Source of the DNA: Amycolatopsis sp. CA-128772 | GTDB lineage: Bacteria > Actinomycetota > Actinomycetes > Mycobacteriales > Pseudonocardiaceae | DNA length: 64,000 nt | Assembly (NCBI RefSeq): GCF_002904295.1 | Contig: NZ_PPHG01000052.1 | Location: 1-64,000, forward strand | Direction of reading: 5' to 3' | In this document: piece by piece, positions 52,607 through 61,401 of the stretch | Numbering within the stretch: the first letter of the stretch is position 1 | Layout: the number at the start of each line of letters is the position of its first letter | Notes under the pieces: model-generated | Database searches by the model: none | Told to the model about the DNA's origin: nothing | The model's input: only the letters and a program-made list of their open reading frames with translations | Position numbers and translations under genes: made by a program

Positions 52607-53451
52607 GCGGCGCGCTCCACGCGGACGCCGGGCAGGTCGAGCAGCTCGACGAGCCGGGCCGGGGTGGACAGCTGCGTGCGCAGGACGACCGTGGCGGCGT
52701 GCCGCTCGGCGTAGTCGGCCAGCGCGAACAGGCTGCGGTGGTCGACGAAGCCGAGCCCGGTGGCGTCGATCTCGATCGTGCCCGCCGAGGCCCGCAGGCC
52801 GGCGCGTTCCAGGGCCAGCGGCCAGAGCCCGCGGGACTCCAGGTCGAGGTCCCCGTCCAGCGCGGCGGTGCTCCCGTCGCGCCCGTGTCCGTGCAGGTGG
52901 AAGGGGGTCGCGCCCTCGCTGGCGTGGGGGTGCATGCAGGCGAGCTGCGCGACGACCTCGCCGCCGAGCTCGCCGACGTCGTAGGCGCACATCGCCGACA
53001 TCGGGTGGGCGGCCATGTAGTGGTCCACCAGGTGCTCGTAGCGGGCGAAGGCGTCGACCTGGGCCGGGGTGCGCGCCAGCGACGTCACGTCGGCCGCGAC
53101 CCGCAGCCCCGTGAACCCGGCGGCCAGCGCCTCGGAGGTGGCCGCCGCGTAGCGCTCCACCTGGCCGGCCGGGTCGACGACGGTGCCCGTGCGGTAGGTC
53201 TTATCGACCGAGGTGACCTGCACGGCGCCGCTGTCCAGGCCCTCGCCGCACCGGTCGTCCTCGCGCAGCTGGCCGGTCAGGGCCGCCTCGTCACCCGGGG
53301 CGACGTAGAGGACCCGCTCGCCGGCGGCCAGGCCCTCGGCCAGGAACTCCTGCGCGTGGGCGACGAACTCGGCCCGGCGGCGGTACCCCCGGCACACGTG
53401 GTCGCGGGCCCGCGGCGAGGGCCCGCGCTCCTGCTCGGTCGGCTTCAGCAC
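52603..53451 (-). CDS. MEDS-STAS anti-anti-sigma protein
   Basis: The protein has 282 residues. Residues 15-175 are a MEDS sensory domain (HVCRGYRRRAEFVAHAQEFL, MCAYD). Residues 190-282 form a STAS-like domain (GTIEIDATGLGFVDHRSLFAL), in which the usual phosphorylatable Ser position is in DHRSL. It is probably the antagonist partner of the MEDS-HATPase protein encoded next, giving a sensory partner-switch pair. GTG start; no sigma factor gene lies nearby. Confidence 0.82.
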   Translation of the reverse strand: MLKPTEQERGPSPRARDHVCRGYRRRAEFVAHAQEFLAEGLAAGERVLYVAPGDEAALTGQLREDDRCGEGLDSGAVQVTSVDKTYRTGTVVDPAGQVERYAAATSEALAAGFTGLRVAADVTSLARTPAQVDAFARYEHLVDHYMAAHPMSAMCAYDVGELGGEVVAQLACMHPHASEGATPFHLHGHGRDGSTAALDGDLDLESRGLWPLALERAGLRASAGTIEIDATGLGFVDHRSLFALADYAERHAATVVLRTQLSTPARLVELLDLPGVRVERAA

Positions 53452-53536
53452 GCACCGAGCCTACGCCGCCGGACCGGCGTCCGTGGCTCAGGCGTACCCG
53501 GACCCGGCCGGTGCACGGCTGAAAGCGGTTCCCTCG

Positions 53537-54178
53537 TCAGGACTCGAAGGCGCCCGGATCAGGCGCCTTCCCGGTGTACGGCAGACCGACGTCGACCCCC
53601 TTGTCGATCAGGCTGCTGCCCGCGGCCAGGCGCAGGTGGGGCAGCACCGGCAGGCTGCCGTCGGCCTGGCGCCGGGCGTCCCAGCCGGTCGTCGAGACGC
53701 TCCGGAACTGCGCGTCCGACAGGGTGACGCCGAGGTTCCACGAGTTGCACGAGGCGTTCGTGCCGGACATGTTCGGCGTCAGCGTGCCCTGGTAGGCGAG
53801 GTTGTTGCGCAGGTTCCCGAGGCCGACCGCCGCACCGGCGGAGGTGATGCACCGAAGCCGTCCGCGCTTTCCCCGGCGCCGTTGAACGTGCGCGGGTCGT
53901 AGTTGTCGTGGGCATCGGAATCGACGACGAAGTTCCCGCCGCCGTCCTGGACGAAGATGCCAGGTCCCATGTTGTTGTGCAGGTCGAGCCGTTCGAAGGT
54001 GTTGTCGCTGCCGGAGATCCAGTCGCCCCACGACTCGTGGTTCAGGTTGTTGTTCTGGGGCACGCCCTTGACTTCCAGGCCCTTGAGGTGGAGGTGGTTC
54101 CCGGTGACGTCGAAGCCCTTGATCCGGCAGTCGTCGCTCACCCGGGAGAAGTCGAAGACCAGCCTGGCAACGCCATCA
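53537..54178 (-). pseudogene. Remnant of PL9-like right-handed beta-helix pectate lyase
   Basis: Two fragments in different frames belong to one family. The upstream one, ending near 53850, has CRIKGFDVTGNHLHLKGLEV and DWISGSDNTFERLDLHNN, typical beta-helix sequence. It breaks at ADGFG, where intact relatives continue with Cys-His. The second frame resumes with CITSAG and runs to a natural C-terminus GKAPDPGAFES at 53537. About 60-80 residues seem deleted at the junction. The 5' part (signal peptide and first coils) is missing, and the remnant abuts the PL11 gene. It is non-functional. Confidence 0.8.
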
Positions 54179-55993
54179 CCGCGCCAACGCGAAACTGGCG
54201 TGCGGTGGCTGGTTGTAAGCCGTGTTCTGCCACGCGACGGCCTCGCGGTACTGGCGGTCCTGCATCAGGGACACGTGCGAGATGCTCGTCGCGTCCGTGG
54301 TCGAGTAGATCCGCAGCGCCCGGTTGTCCGAGGTCGGCCAGATGCCCTCCTCGCGCCAGTCACCGAACAGGTCGGCCTGCAGCGACGGCGTGCTCTTGGT
54401 GCCGTTGTTCGCGTGCACATCGGAGCCGGTGAGCAGCCGGGTGTCGCCGCCGGTGCCGTACTTGTCGATGTGGGTGCCGTCCAGCAGCTCGCGCTGGGCG
54501 TCGCCGTCCCAGTAGATGACGAAGTTCGTCGACGACGGCTTGCGCCCGATGTTCTGGCCGCTGGTGTTCAGCAGCCCGGACACCGCGGACGACCACGATT
54601 CGGCGCCGGGGCTGCCGGCGTAGATGTCGTCGGAGACACCACGTCCGTTGTCGCAGTTGCAGGAGGTGTTCTGCCAGATGATCTGCCCGGTCTTCGCGTC
54701 GGCCATCCAGGCGGCGGGCTTGGCCTTGTCTTCGTCCACTTTGAACTCTTCCAGCCCGGCCCGGCTCGGGATCAGGTCGCCGACGTGCATGGCGTCACCG
54801 TGGCCCATCCGGGTGTTCCACAGTGGACTGCCGTTGTCGTCGATCGCCATGGCGCCGAAGACGATCTCGTCGCGGCCGTCGCCGTCGGCGTCCGCGATGG
54901 CCAGCTGGTGGTCGCCCTGGCCGGTGTACTGCGAGCCGGCCGAGTTCGAGTCGAACTTCCACCGCTCGGTCAGCGCGCCGCCGCGGAAGTCCCAGGCCGC
55001 GATGACCGTGCGCGTGTAGTAGCCGCGGCTCATGATCAGGCTCGGGTGCGACCCGTCCAGGTAGGCCGTCCCGGCGAGGAACCGGTCGACGCGGTTGCCG
55101 TAGCTGTCGCCCCACGAGGACACCGTGCCGCGCGGCGGGTCGTAGTTCACCGTGGACACCGCGGCGCCGGTCTGCCCGTTGAACATCGTCAGGAACTCCG
55201 GGCCGGAAAGGACGTACCCGCTGGAGTTGCGGTAGTCGGCGCTCCCGTTCCCGAGCACCTGGCCGGTGCCCGAACGGGTGCCGTCCGCGGTCTTCATCGC
55301 GACCTCGGCCTTGCCGTCGCCGTCGTAGTCGAAGACCTGGAACTGCGTGTAGTGCGCGCCGGCACGGATGTTGCGGCCGAGGTCGACCCGCCAGAGCCGG
55401 GTGCCGTCGAGCCGGTAGGCGTCGACGTAGACGTTGCCGGTGTAGCCCGACTGCGAATTGTCCTTGGAGTTGGTCGGGTCCCACTTCAGGACGATCTCGT
55501 ACTGGCCGTCGCCGTCGAGGTCACCGGCACTGGCGTCGTTCGCGGTGTAGGTGTAGCTCTCCCCGGCCGGGGTGGTGCCGCCGGCGGGCGGCTGGATCGG
55601 GATGTCCCGGGTGCTCGCCGCGGCGCCGCTGGTCAGGGTGAGCGACTCCTCGGCGGCGAAGGCCGACATCCGTTCGACCCCGCCGACCACCGCGCGCACG
55701 GTGTACCGGGCTCCCGCGGGCGCGCCCGCGTCCACGAAGGCGGTCGGCCCGGTGACCGGCTCGGCGGTCACCCGGGTCCCGTCGCGGTAGACGGTGAACG
55801 CCACCCCGGCCGGGTCGTCGGCCAGCAGCCGCCAGCCGACGGTGTTGCCCTGGGCGGTGTGGACGCTGACCACCCCGCGGTTCAGCCGGTCGATCTGCGG
55901 CGCGGTGGCCGCACCGGTGGCGGGGGCGGGCATCAGGCCCGCCGCGACCACGGCCGCGGCGGCCACGACGAGCCGCCTGCTCGAGTTGCGCAT
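54176..55993 (-). CDS. Secreted rhamnogalacturonan lyase, PL11
   Basis: The protein has 605 residues with a signal peptide (MRNSSRRLVV..., cut near TGAA). The N-terminal beta domain (LNRGVVSVHTAQGNTVGWRLL) and the eight-bladed propeller with calcium loops (DGDGQYEIVLKWDP, YDGDGKAEVAMKTADGT, DADGDGRDEIVFG) are diagnostic of PL11 (YesW/YesX type), including the conserved QYREAVAWQN ending. It cleaves rhamnogalacturonan I by beta-elimination. It is the only intact member of a decayed pectin cluster. Confidence 0.94.
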   Translation of the reverse strand: MRNSSRRLVVAAAAVVAAGLMPAPATGAATAPQIDRLNRGVVSVHTAQGNTVGWRLLADDPAGVAFTVYRDGTRVTAEPVTGPTAFVDAGAPAGARYTVRAVVGGVERMSAFAAEESLTLTSGAAASTRDIPIQPPAGGTTPAGESYTYTANDASAGDLDGDGQYEIVLKWDPTNSKDNSQSGYTGNVYVDAYRLDGTRLWRVDLGRNIRAGAHYTQFQVFDYDGDGKAEVAMKTADGTRSGTGQVLGNGSADYRNSSGYVLSGPEFLTMFNGQTGAAVSTVNYDPPRGTVSSWGDSYGNRVDRFLAGTAYLDGSHPSLIMSRGYYTRTVIAAWDFRGGALTERWKFDSNSAGSQYTGQGDHQLAIADADGDGRDEIVFGAMAIDDNGSPLWNTRMGHGDAMHVGDLIPSRAGLEEFKVDEDKAKPAAWMADAKTGQIIWQNTSCNCDNGRGVSDDIYAGSPGAESWSSAVSGLLNTSGQNIGRKPSSTNFVIYWDGDAQRELLDGTHIDKYGTGGDTRLLTGSDVHANNGTKSTPSLQADLFGDWREEGIWPTSDNRALRIYSTTDATSISHVSLMQDRQYREAVAWQNTAYNQPPHASFALAR

Positions 55994-56011
55994 GGGTACT
56001 CCGTTCCTGGG

Positions 56012-56352
56012 TCAGCGCAGAAAGGGGACGAGGTTCAGCTCACGGATGCCCTGCACGACGAGGGCCGACAGCTGCCCGAGCTCTCACCGGAGCCTGCGTA
56101 GCCGGCGATCACGGCACCGCTGCGCACCGCGGTGGGCAGGACCTGACCCCAGCCGGTGCAGGGGGCGGTGGGCTGGTCGCAGACGGTCGAACCGCCGGCC
56201 AGGTACGTCACCAGCGGGGCGCCGCCCTGGCCGGTGGGCTGTCCCTCCGGGTTGCGCACGTTGACCGTGACGGCCGCGGCCACCGCCGGTGCGGGAACCA
56301 GGGTGACCGCGGCCAGGCCGGCGAGAACGACCGCTCGCTGCCGGAAGGGCAT
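56012..56352 (-). pseudogene. Remnant of rhamnogalacturonan acetylesterase (SGNH)
   Basis: A signal peptide and the first about 85 residues are readable from 56352: VTYLAGGSTV, in which the GDS of the family has become GGS, and GWGQVLP. The frame then runs into unrelated sequence. In another frame the last 20 codons to the TGA at 56012 read like a family C-terminus (LVVQGIRELNLVPFLR). The central two thirds, including the Asn and Asp-His blocks, are missing. This is an internally deleted gene. Confidence 0.75.
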
Positions 56353-56381
56353 GAGGACTCCTTTGTCCTGAGTGGCTGTGT

Positions 56382-58658
56382 TCAGCCGGCCGAACAGGTG
56401 CTCCCGTTGAGCGTGAACGCCGTCGGCGCCGGGTTGGTGCCGACGGACGTGCCGTTGAAGCCGATGCCGGTCGAGGCGTTCGGCGCCAGCGTGTCGTTAT
56501 AGCTCAGGTTCCTGGCGGTGACGGCGGCACCGGACTGGGTGAAGGTGGCACCCCAGCCGGGCAGGGTCACCTGCTGGCCGCCGGCGAAGCTGAAGGCCAG
56601 CGTCCAGCCGGTGACCGCGCTCGTGCCGGTGTTGGTGATGGTGACGTTGGCGGTGAACCCGTTGCCCCCGCCCCAGTTCGAAGCGGCGTAGGCCACCTTG
56701 CACGCGCCGCCGCTGCCCGCGCTCGTCGTCGCCGTCACGGCTCCGGAGGCGGCCGAGGTGTTCCCGGCGGCGTCCCGGGCCCGTACCTGGTACCGGTACG
56801 TGCTCGAAGCGGCGAGCCCGCTGTCGGTGAACGACGTCGTCGCGGCCGAACCGACCACGGCGAACGTCCCGCCGCTCGCCCCCGGCGCCCGGAGGACGTC
56901 GTAGCCGGTGACGCCGACGTTGTCGGTCGACGCCGTCCAGCTCAGCGTGGCCCCGCTGGCGGTCACCCCGGACACGACCGGCGTGCCGGGGACGGACGGC
57001 GCCTGGGTGTCGGCCGGGCCGCCGCCGTAGACGGTGGCTTCCTTCGACGTCTGCCGGATCCCGTTGGCGCCGTTGAGGAACCGGTCGCCCCACGTCGTCA
57101 GGCTGGCCGGATCGAAGTTGTTCGTCATGTCGAGGTAGGCGACGTCGCTGCTGTTGCCGCTCCACGACCAGCCGAGGTAGCCGAGGCCGCGGGCCTGCGC
57201 CTGGGCCATGATCGTGTCCTCGTCGGGGTTGCCGTCGGTGTGCATGCTCCCGAACTCGCCGACGACCAGCGGCAGCCCGGCGGTGCGGAAACTGTCGAAG
57301 TACGCGGTGATCTCGGCCGCGGTGTCGTAGACGCCGTACATGTGGATGGAGAACACGGTGTTGCGCTGCGGGTCGGCGTCGAACACCGTGGCCGCGTTGT
57401 CTCGCATGATGTTCTGCCAGTCCTGACCCCACATCGGCGCGTCGGCCAGCAGCAGGTGCTGCAGCCCGGCGGCGCGCAGCCGCTTGATCGCGTTGCTCGT
57501 CGCGGTCGTCCAGGTCGCGCTGACCTGCTGGTCGTTGCCGAACGGCTCGTTGCCCAGGTTGATCGCGACGTAGTTTTCCTGCCCCTGCAACGCGCCGGCG
57601 ACGCTGATCCAGTAGCTCGCCGCCTGGTCGAGGGTGGCGGCGCCGCTCTGCTCGCCGTACCCGGTGGTGTCGTGCACTTCGAGCACGCAGATCAGGCGGT
57701 TCTGCTTGCACTGCCCGATGACGCCGGTGACTTCGGCGGCCGGCGTCGGTCCCCACCGCTGCCCGCTGCCGAGCACGACCCGGACGGTATTCGTACCGAA
57801 GGACTTGATGTCGGCGAAGGCCCGGTTCTGGGCCGGGTACCAGACGTAGGCGTGGTTCACTCCGCGCATCACGAACGGGCTGCCGTTGGCTTCGAGGATC
57901 CGGGTCCCGTCGACGTGGAGGCCGGTCGCGGCCGGCGTGTCCGTGCCGAGCGCCGCCACCAGCGCCGGGTACCAGCGGCTCTCCATCTTCTGGATACCGG
58001 TGGTGCTGTTCGGGTGCACGCCGTCGCCGGTGTCGGCCGCGGTGTCGAACCCGGTCCACTGATCGACCACGGTGATCGGCGACGCCGCGGTGGAGTGCGC
58101 CTGCGCCCAGCCGGGGATGGCGTTGTTCAGGTCCACCACCCGCTGCCCGCACGCGGCGCAGTTGCCCGGGTTCATCGGGATGATCTTGGCGACGATCAGC
58201 TTGGTCGCCGGGTTGGCCGCCCGCAGCTGGCCCAGCAGCGTGGTGTAGGCGTCCAGGATCGTGCTCGCCGGGATGTTGTTCCAGACGTCGTTGGTGCCCA
58301 GGTGCATCAGGACGATGTCCGGGTGCGTGGCCGACAGCCAGCCGGGCAGCTGGTTGTCGCGGACGATCCCGGTCGCCAGGAACCCGCCGTGGCCCTCGTT
58401 GTCGCCGTCGTAGGGGAACCCGCAGCCCTGGGCCGGCAGCGTGCCGACGAAGTCGACGTCGGTGTGGCCGGTGTCCTGGAGGTGCTTCCACAGCAGGGCG
58501 CGCCAGCAGCCGGGTGACCCGGTGATGGAGTCGCCGAGCGCCATGACCCGCGCGGGGGCGGCGGCCGCACGGGCCGCGGGAGGCCCGGCAGGCGCCACGA
58601 CGGCGCAGGCGGCCAGCAGCAGGCCGGCCACCACCGCGCGGAGGAATCGCCAGTTCAT
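56382..58658 (-). CDS. Secreted CE3-like esterase/GH5 hydrolase with FN3 and CBM2
   Basis: The protein has 758 residues with a signal peptide of about 33. Module 1 (34-235) is an SGNH esterase of CE3 type: ALGDSIT (Ser44), IVLMHLGTND and DGVHPN. Module 2 (about 245-545) is a GH5 domain: VAINLGNEPFG (acid/base Glu) and LVVGEFGS (nucleophile Glu). An FN3 (about 555-640) and a CBM2 (about 648-758) follow. It could both deacetylate and cut a beta-glucan, mannan or xylan. The ATG has a perfect AGGAGG 7 bp upstream, and a CebR/CelR-type box lies 44 bp upstream. Confidence 0.92.
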   Translation of the reverse strand: MNWRFLRAVVAGLLLAACAVVAPAGPPAARAAAAPARVMALGDSITGSPGCWRALLWKHLQDTGHTDVDFVGTLPAQGCGFPYDGDNEGHGGFLATGIVRDNQLPGWLSATHPDIVLMHLGTNDVWNNIPASTILDAYTTLLGQLRAANPATKLIVAKIIPMNPGNCAACGQRVVDLNNAIPGWAQAHSTAASPITVVDQWTGFDTAADTGDGVHPNSTTGIQKMESRWYPALVAALGTDTPAATGLHVDGTRILEANGSPFVMRGVNHAYVWYPAQNRAFADIKSFGTNTVRVVLGSGQRWGPTPAAEVTGVIGQCKQNRLICVLEVHDTTGYGEQSGAATLDQAASYWISVAGALQGQENYVAINLGNEPFGNDQQVSATWTTATSNAIKRLRAAGLQHLLLADAPMWGQDWQNIMRDNAATVFDADPQRNTVFSIHMYGVYDTAAEITAYFDSFRTAGLPLVVGEFGSMHTDGNPDEDTIMAQAQARGLGYLGWSWSGNSSDVAYLDMTNNFDPASLTTWGDRFLNGANGIRQTSKEATVYGGGPADTQAPSVPGTPVVSGVTASGATLSWTASTDNVGVTGYDVLRAPGASGGTFAVVGSAATTSFTDSGLAASSTYRYQVRARDAAGNTSAASGAVTATTSAGSGGACKVAYAASNWGGGNGFTANVTITNTGTSAVTGWTLAFSFAGGQQVTLPGWGATFTQSGAAVTARNLSYNDTLAPNASTGIGFNGTSVGTNPAPTAFTLNGSTCSAG

Positions 58659-58701
58659 TACCGACCTCCTGGAGACGGACTCGACAGGAACAGGACCGAG
58701 G

Positions 58702-58715
58702 TGGGAGCGCTCCCA
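58702..58715. promoter_or_regulatory. CebR/CelR-type operator
   Basis: TGGGAGCGCTCCCA, the same 14-bp palindrome as at 25669-25682, lies 44 bp upstream of the CE3-GH5 start. It links this gene to the cellobiose-responsive regulon together with the GH9 gene. Confidence 0.88.
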
Positions 58716-58850
58716 CGGTAACACGGGAGACAGCCGCCGGACACCGGCCGCGGCGGCCGAAATCCGTTGGCTTGCTTAACGGTTAAGCTGCTGGGCCGAT
58801 AGGTTGAAAGCGTTTTCTCGATACCGCCGCCGGTCCTCTGCCGACGTCGG

Positions 58851-58994
58851 TCATGACCGGCGCACCCGCCGCGGCCGGCGGCTCGACTCCCGGACCACCA
58901 GCTCCGGGGTGAACACGACGTGCCGGTGCTCGTGCTCGGCCGGCGCCTGCGACTCGGCGATGACCAGGGCCGCCGCCGCGCGCCCGAGCTCGTG
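58851..58994 (-). pseudogene. 3' remnant of a LacI-family regulator
   Basis: The minus strand reads HELGRAAAALVIAESQ and ends VVFTPELVVRESSRR before a TGA at 58851. This matches the C-terminal end of LacI-family regulators. Upstream of residue H the frame loses similarity and no DNA-binding domain is present, so about 48 codons of an originally 330-350 residue protein survive. It may have been the local regulator of the plant-wall genes. Confidence 0.75.
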
Positions 58995-59101
58995 CCCGCC
59001 CGGCCAGCCGGATCGCGTCGCGGGCGCCGTGGTGGCGTTCGGCGGCCTGGTGGACCCCGGCCGGGCCGGACGGTGTGCGCCGACTCGTGCTCGTTCGACG
59101 T

Positions 59102-59576
59102 GCCCGGGGGCGCCCGATGATCCGGCCCGGGGACACGGCGCTGACCCAGCCGGCGCACGACGACAGGCAGACCACCGAAGCCGGCTACCGCGCCAACCTC
59201 GCCACCCTGATCGACGGTGTCCGGGCGCAGGGCGGCGCGCCGGTGCTGGTCACGCCCCGGTGCGGCACCGGTTCGGCCCGGACGGGAGCTCACGCCGCTC
59301 GGCCTGGTGGTCAACAACCTGGGCGTCGACCTGCCCGCGGTGCTGCGGGACGTCGCCCGGCAGCAGCGGATCCCGCTGCTCGACCTGACCGCGCGCAGCC
59401 GGGCCCTGCTGGAAAGCCTGGGCGAGGCGGCGTCCTGGCCGCTGTACCTGACGGTCGCGCACGACGGCGTCGAGGACGCGACGCACCTGAGCCGCTACGG
59501 CGCCGAGGTGTTCGTCGCCCTGGTCGCGCGGGCCGCCGCCCAGGCCCGGTTGCCACTGGCGCGGTTCCTGCGCTGA
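59102..59576 (+). pseudogene. 3' remnant of a second rhamnogalacturonan acetylesterase
   Basis: Two frames together encode the C-terminal half of an SGNH acetylesterase. The first carries a block like the GHND motif, here AHDDRQTTEAGYRANL. After a frameshift near 59270-59290 the second reads TPLGLVVNNLGVDLPAVLR and ends DATHLSRYGAEVFVALV, which holds the catalytic Asp-His block. The signal peptide and the GDS block are missing. It faces away from the LacI remnant with little spacing, so a deletion probably fused the two. Confidence 0.75.
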
Positions 59577-59743
59577 CCACCGCACCCAGCCGAAGTCCAC
59601 ATCGGACGGTCAGGCGCCCGCTGTCGCGGCGCACCGACAGGTGATTCCCCGGACGGCTCAGTTTCCGCGCGGGCCGCCCGGGGTACTCCCGTCTCGCCGG
59701 CAACGACGACTGACCGTGCGTGCGAACCGCGCGAGGTGAGGTC

Positions 59744-60700
59744 ATGGTGACGATGACGGGTGATGGCGGGTCCCTTCCGATCGGCATCGAAACCGCCGAT
59801 GTCGCAGAGCTGGAAGCAGCGGTCGGCGTCCTGCGTGCGCTGGACTACCGGCAGGGCGGCGGGTTCTGCCGCGACGCCGTCCGGGTGGTCAAGACGGCGA
59901 GTCTCCTGCTGCACTGGGGGACGGTGCCGGACCGGTTGCGCGCGCGGCTGCACACGGTCCTGGCCGACGTGCACAACCTGCTGGGCTGGACGGAGTTCGA
60001 CACCGGCCACCCGGTCCCCGCGCGCCGCCGGTTCGAGCGTGCGCTCGCGCTCGCGGCCGAAGCGGGCAACGACAGCCTGGAAGCGAACATCCACTACCGG
60101 CTCGGCCGCGTGCACCTGCACCACCACGACGCCCCGGGCGCGCTGGCCGAGTTCGCCCGCGGCCGCGCGGCGGCCCGGCGCTCGGGCTCCCGCCGCGCGA
60201 CGGCCATCCTCGCGGCCAACGAAGCCTGGGCGTTCGCCATGGGCGGCGACGAACGGACCGCGCTGACCTGCCTGGCGGAGGCCGAGGCGGCGTTCGCCGA
60301 GGCGGACGGGTGGCCGGAGCCGCGCCCGTGGGAGGCGTTCTTCGGCGACGCGGACATGGCGGCGATGCGCGGCACGGTGCTGACGGAACTGGCCGGCGGC
60401 CACCACGGCGAAGCGATCACGGAGCTGACGGCCGCGGCGGCCCGCTACGGCGCGGACATGGCCCGCAGCCGCTCGCTGACGTTGATCATGCTGGCCCAGA
60501 ACCACGCAAGCCGCGGCGACTTCGACGAGGCCACCCGCATCGGCACCGAGGCGATCGACCTGGCCACCCACGTCGGCTCGGTACGGCCGAAGGACCGGTT
60601 GGCCCCGCTCGAGCGGCTGCTGCTCGAGCACCACGGCGACCCGGCGGTGAAGACGCTGTCGGACCGGATCGCGCGGTATCGGTCCGAGCCGCTGAACTGA
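59744..60700 (+). CDS. TPR-repeat protein
   Basis: The protein has 318 residues, all helical. At least five TPR-like pairs are visible (ARRRFERALALAAEAG, ANIHYRLGRVHLHHHD, GALAEFARGRAAARRSG, DEATRIGTEAIDLATHVG). It resembles the C-terminal half of actinobacterial XRE-TPR regulators (NsdA-like) but has no helix-turn-helix, so it would work through protein or peptide binding. The ATG at 59744 has GAGGTGAGG upstream; a GTG at 59720 is an alternative start. It appears monocistronic: a 295-bp gap without recognisable genes follows. Confidence 0.75.
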   Translation: MVTMTGDGGSLPIGIETADVAELEAAVGVLRALDYRQGGGFCRDAVRVVKTASLLLHWGTVPDRLRARLHTVLADVHNLLGWTEFDTGHPVPARRRFERALALAAEAGNDSLEANIHYRLGRVHLHHHDAPGALAEFARGRAAARRSGSRRATAILAANEAWAFAMGGDERTALTCLAEAEAAFAEADGWPEPRPWEAFFGDADMAAMRGTVLTELAGGHHGEAITELTAAAARYGADMARSRSLTLIMLAQNHASRGDFDEATRIGTEAIDLATHVGSVRPKDRLAPLERLLLEHHGDPAVKTLSDRIARYRSEPLN

Positions 60701-60995
60701 GTGCCGCTTCCGGCGCTCTCGGCCGAAGGTTTCCGGCGAGCGAAACCGCACCCGGGCGGCCGCTCAGCCACCCTCGATGCCGCCCGCGGCGACCGCGGCG
60801 GCCGGGGCGCAGCCGCTCGGCCGGCCCGGATGCGCACGGCCGCAACCCCCGCCGGTCAACTCCGGCAACTCGCCCCACCCCAGCCGGAGCGCCGCGCGGT
60901 GACGCGCGCCCATTCGGGTCACGAAGCGATGTTTGCCCATCGGCAGGCCGGGGTATGACCGATCCGGAGAGGACTGACCAAGAAAGGAGACCGGC

Positions 60996-61043
60996 ATGGC
61001 ATCACGGTCGGCTGAGCAGTCGGGGCGTCACCGTGACGTCTGA
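60996..61043 (+). CDS. 15-codon leader ORF overlapping the STAS start
   Basis: An ATG with an ideal AAAGGAGA site 5 bp upstream opens a 15-codon frame that stops at 61041-61043, 8 bp inside the STAS gene (GTG 61033), whose own ribosome site is weak. It may drive STAS translation by coupling. Alternatively, it is the true STAS start disrupted by a frameshift. Confidence 0.4.
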   Translation: MASRSAEQSGRHRDV

Positions 61044-61401
61044 CGGCAACCGGATCCGGCCCCAGGACCTCCTGCACGTGACGGCGGAGCGCACCGGGGA
61101 CGCGGTCGTGCTGGCGGTGGCGGGCGAGCTCGACCTGCTCAGCGCCCCCCTGCTGAGCGACGAGATCGCCACGGCACTGGCCGACGCGCCGGCGCGGCTG
61201 GTGATCGACCTGTCCGAAGTGTCCTTCCTCGCCTCCATCGGCATCACCGTCCTGGTCGAGGCGCGCCGCACCGCCGGCCCCGCCACCGGCGTCCGGGTCG
61301 TCGCGCCCGAAGCCGGGATCGTGCACCGGACCCTCGGCCTGACCGGCCTGCACGACGCGCTGGGCGTCGCCACCACCCGGGCCGCCGCGCTCGCCGGGTG
61401 A
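61033..61401 (+). CDS. STAS-domain anti-anti-sigma factor
   Basis: The protein has 122 residues. STAS features are VLAVAGELDLLSAPLL, LVIDLSEVSFLASIGITVL with the phosphorylatable Ser of the SxxSIGI motif, and a terminal GLHDALGVAT. It would bind an RsbW-type anti-sigma factor when unphosphorylated. The start is uncertain: GTG 61033 is used here, and ATG 60955 is in frame (148 residues). Its stop overlaps the RsbQ-like start (GTGA). Confidence 0.8.
   Translation: MTSDGNRIRPQDLLHVTAERTGDAVVLAVAGELDLLSAPLLSDEIATALADAPARLVIDLSEVSFLASIGITVLVEARRTAGPATGVRVVAPEAGIVHRTLGLTGLHDALGVATTRAAALAG

Noticed and set aside
60701..60995. Open frames between the TPR gene and the STAS gene
   Set aside because: Low-complexity Arg/Pro/Ala translations without ribosome sites or recognisable domains.
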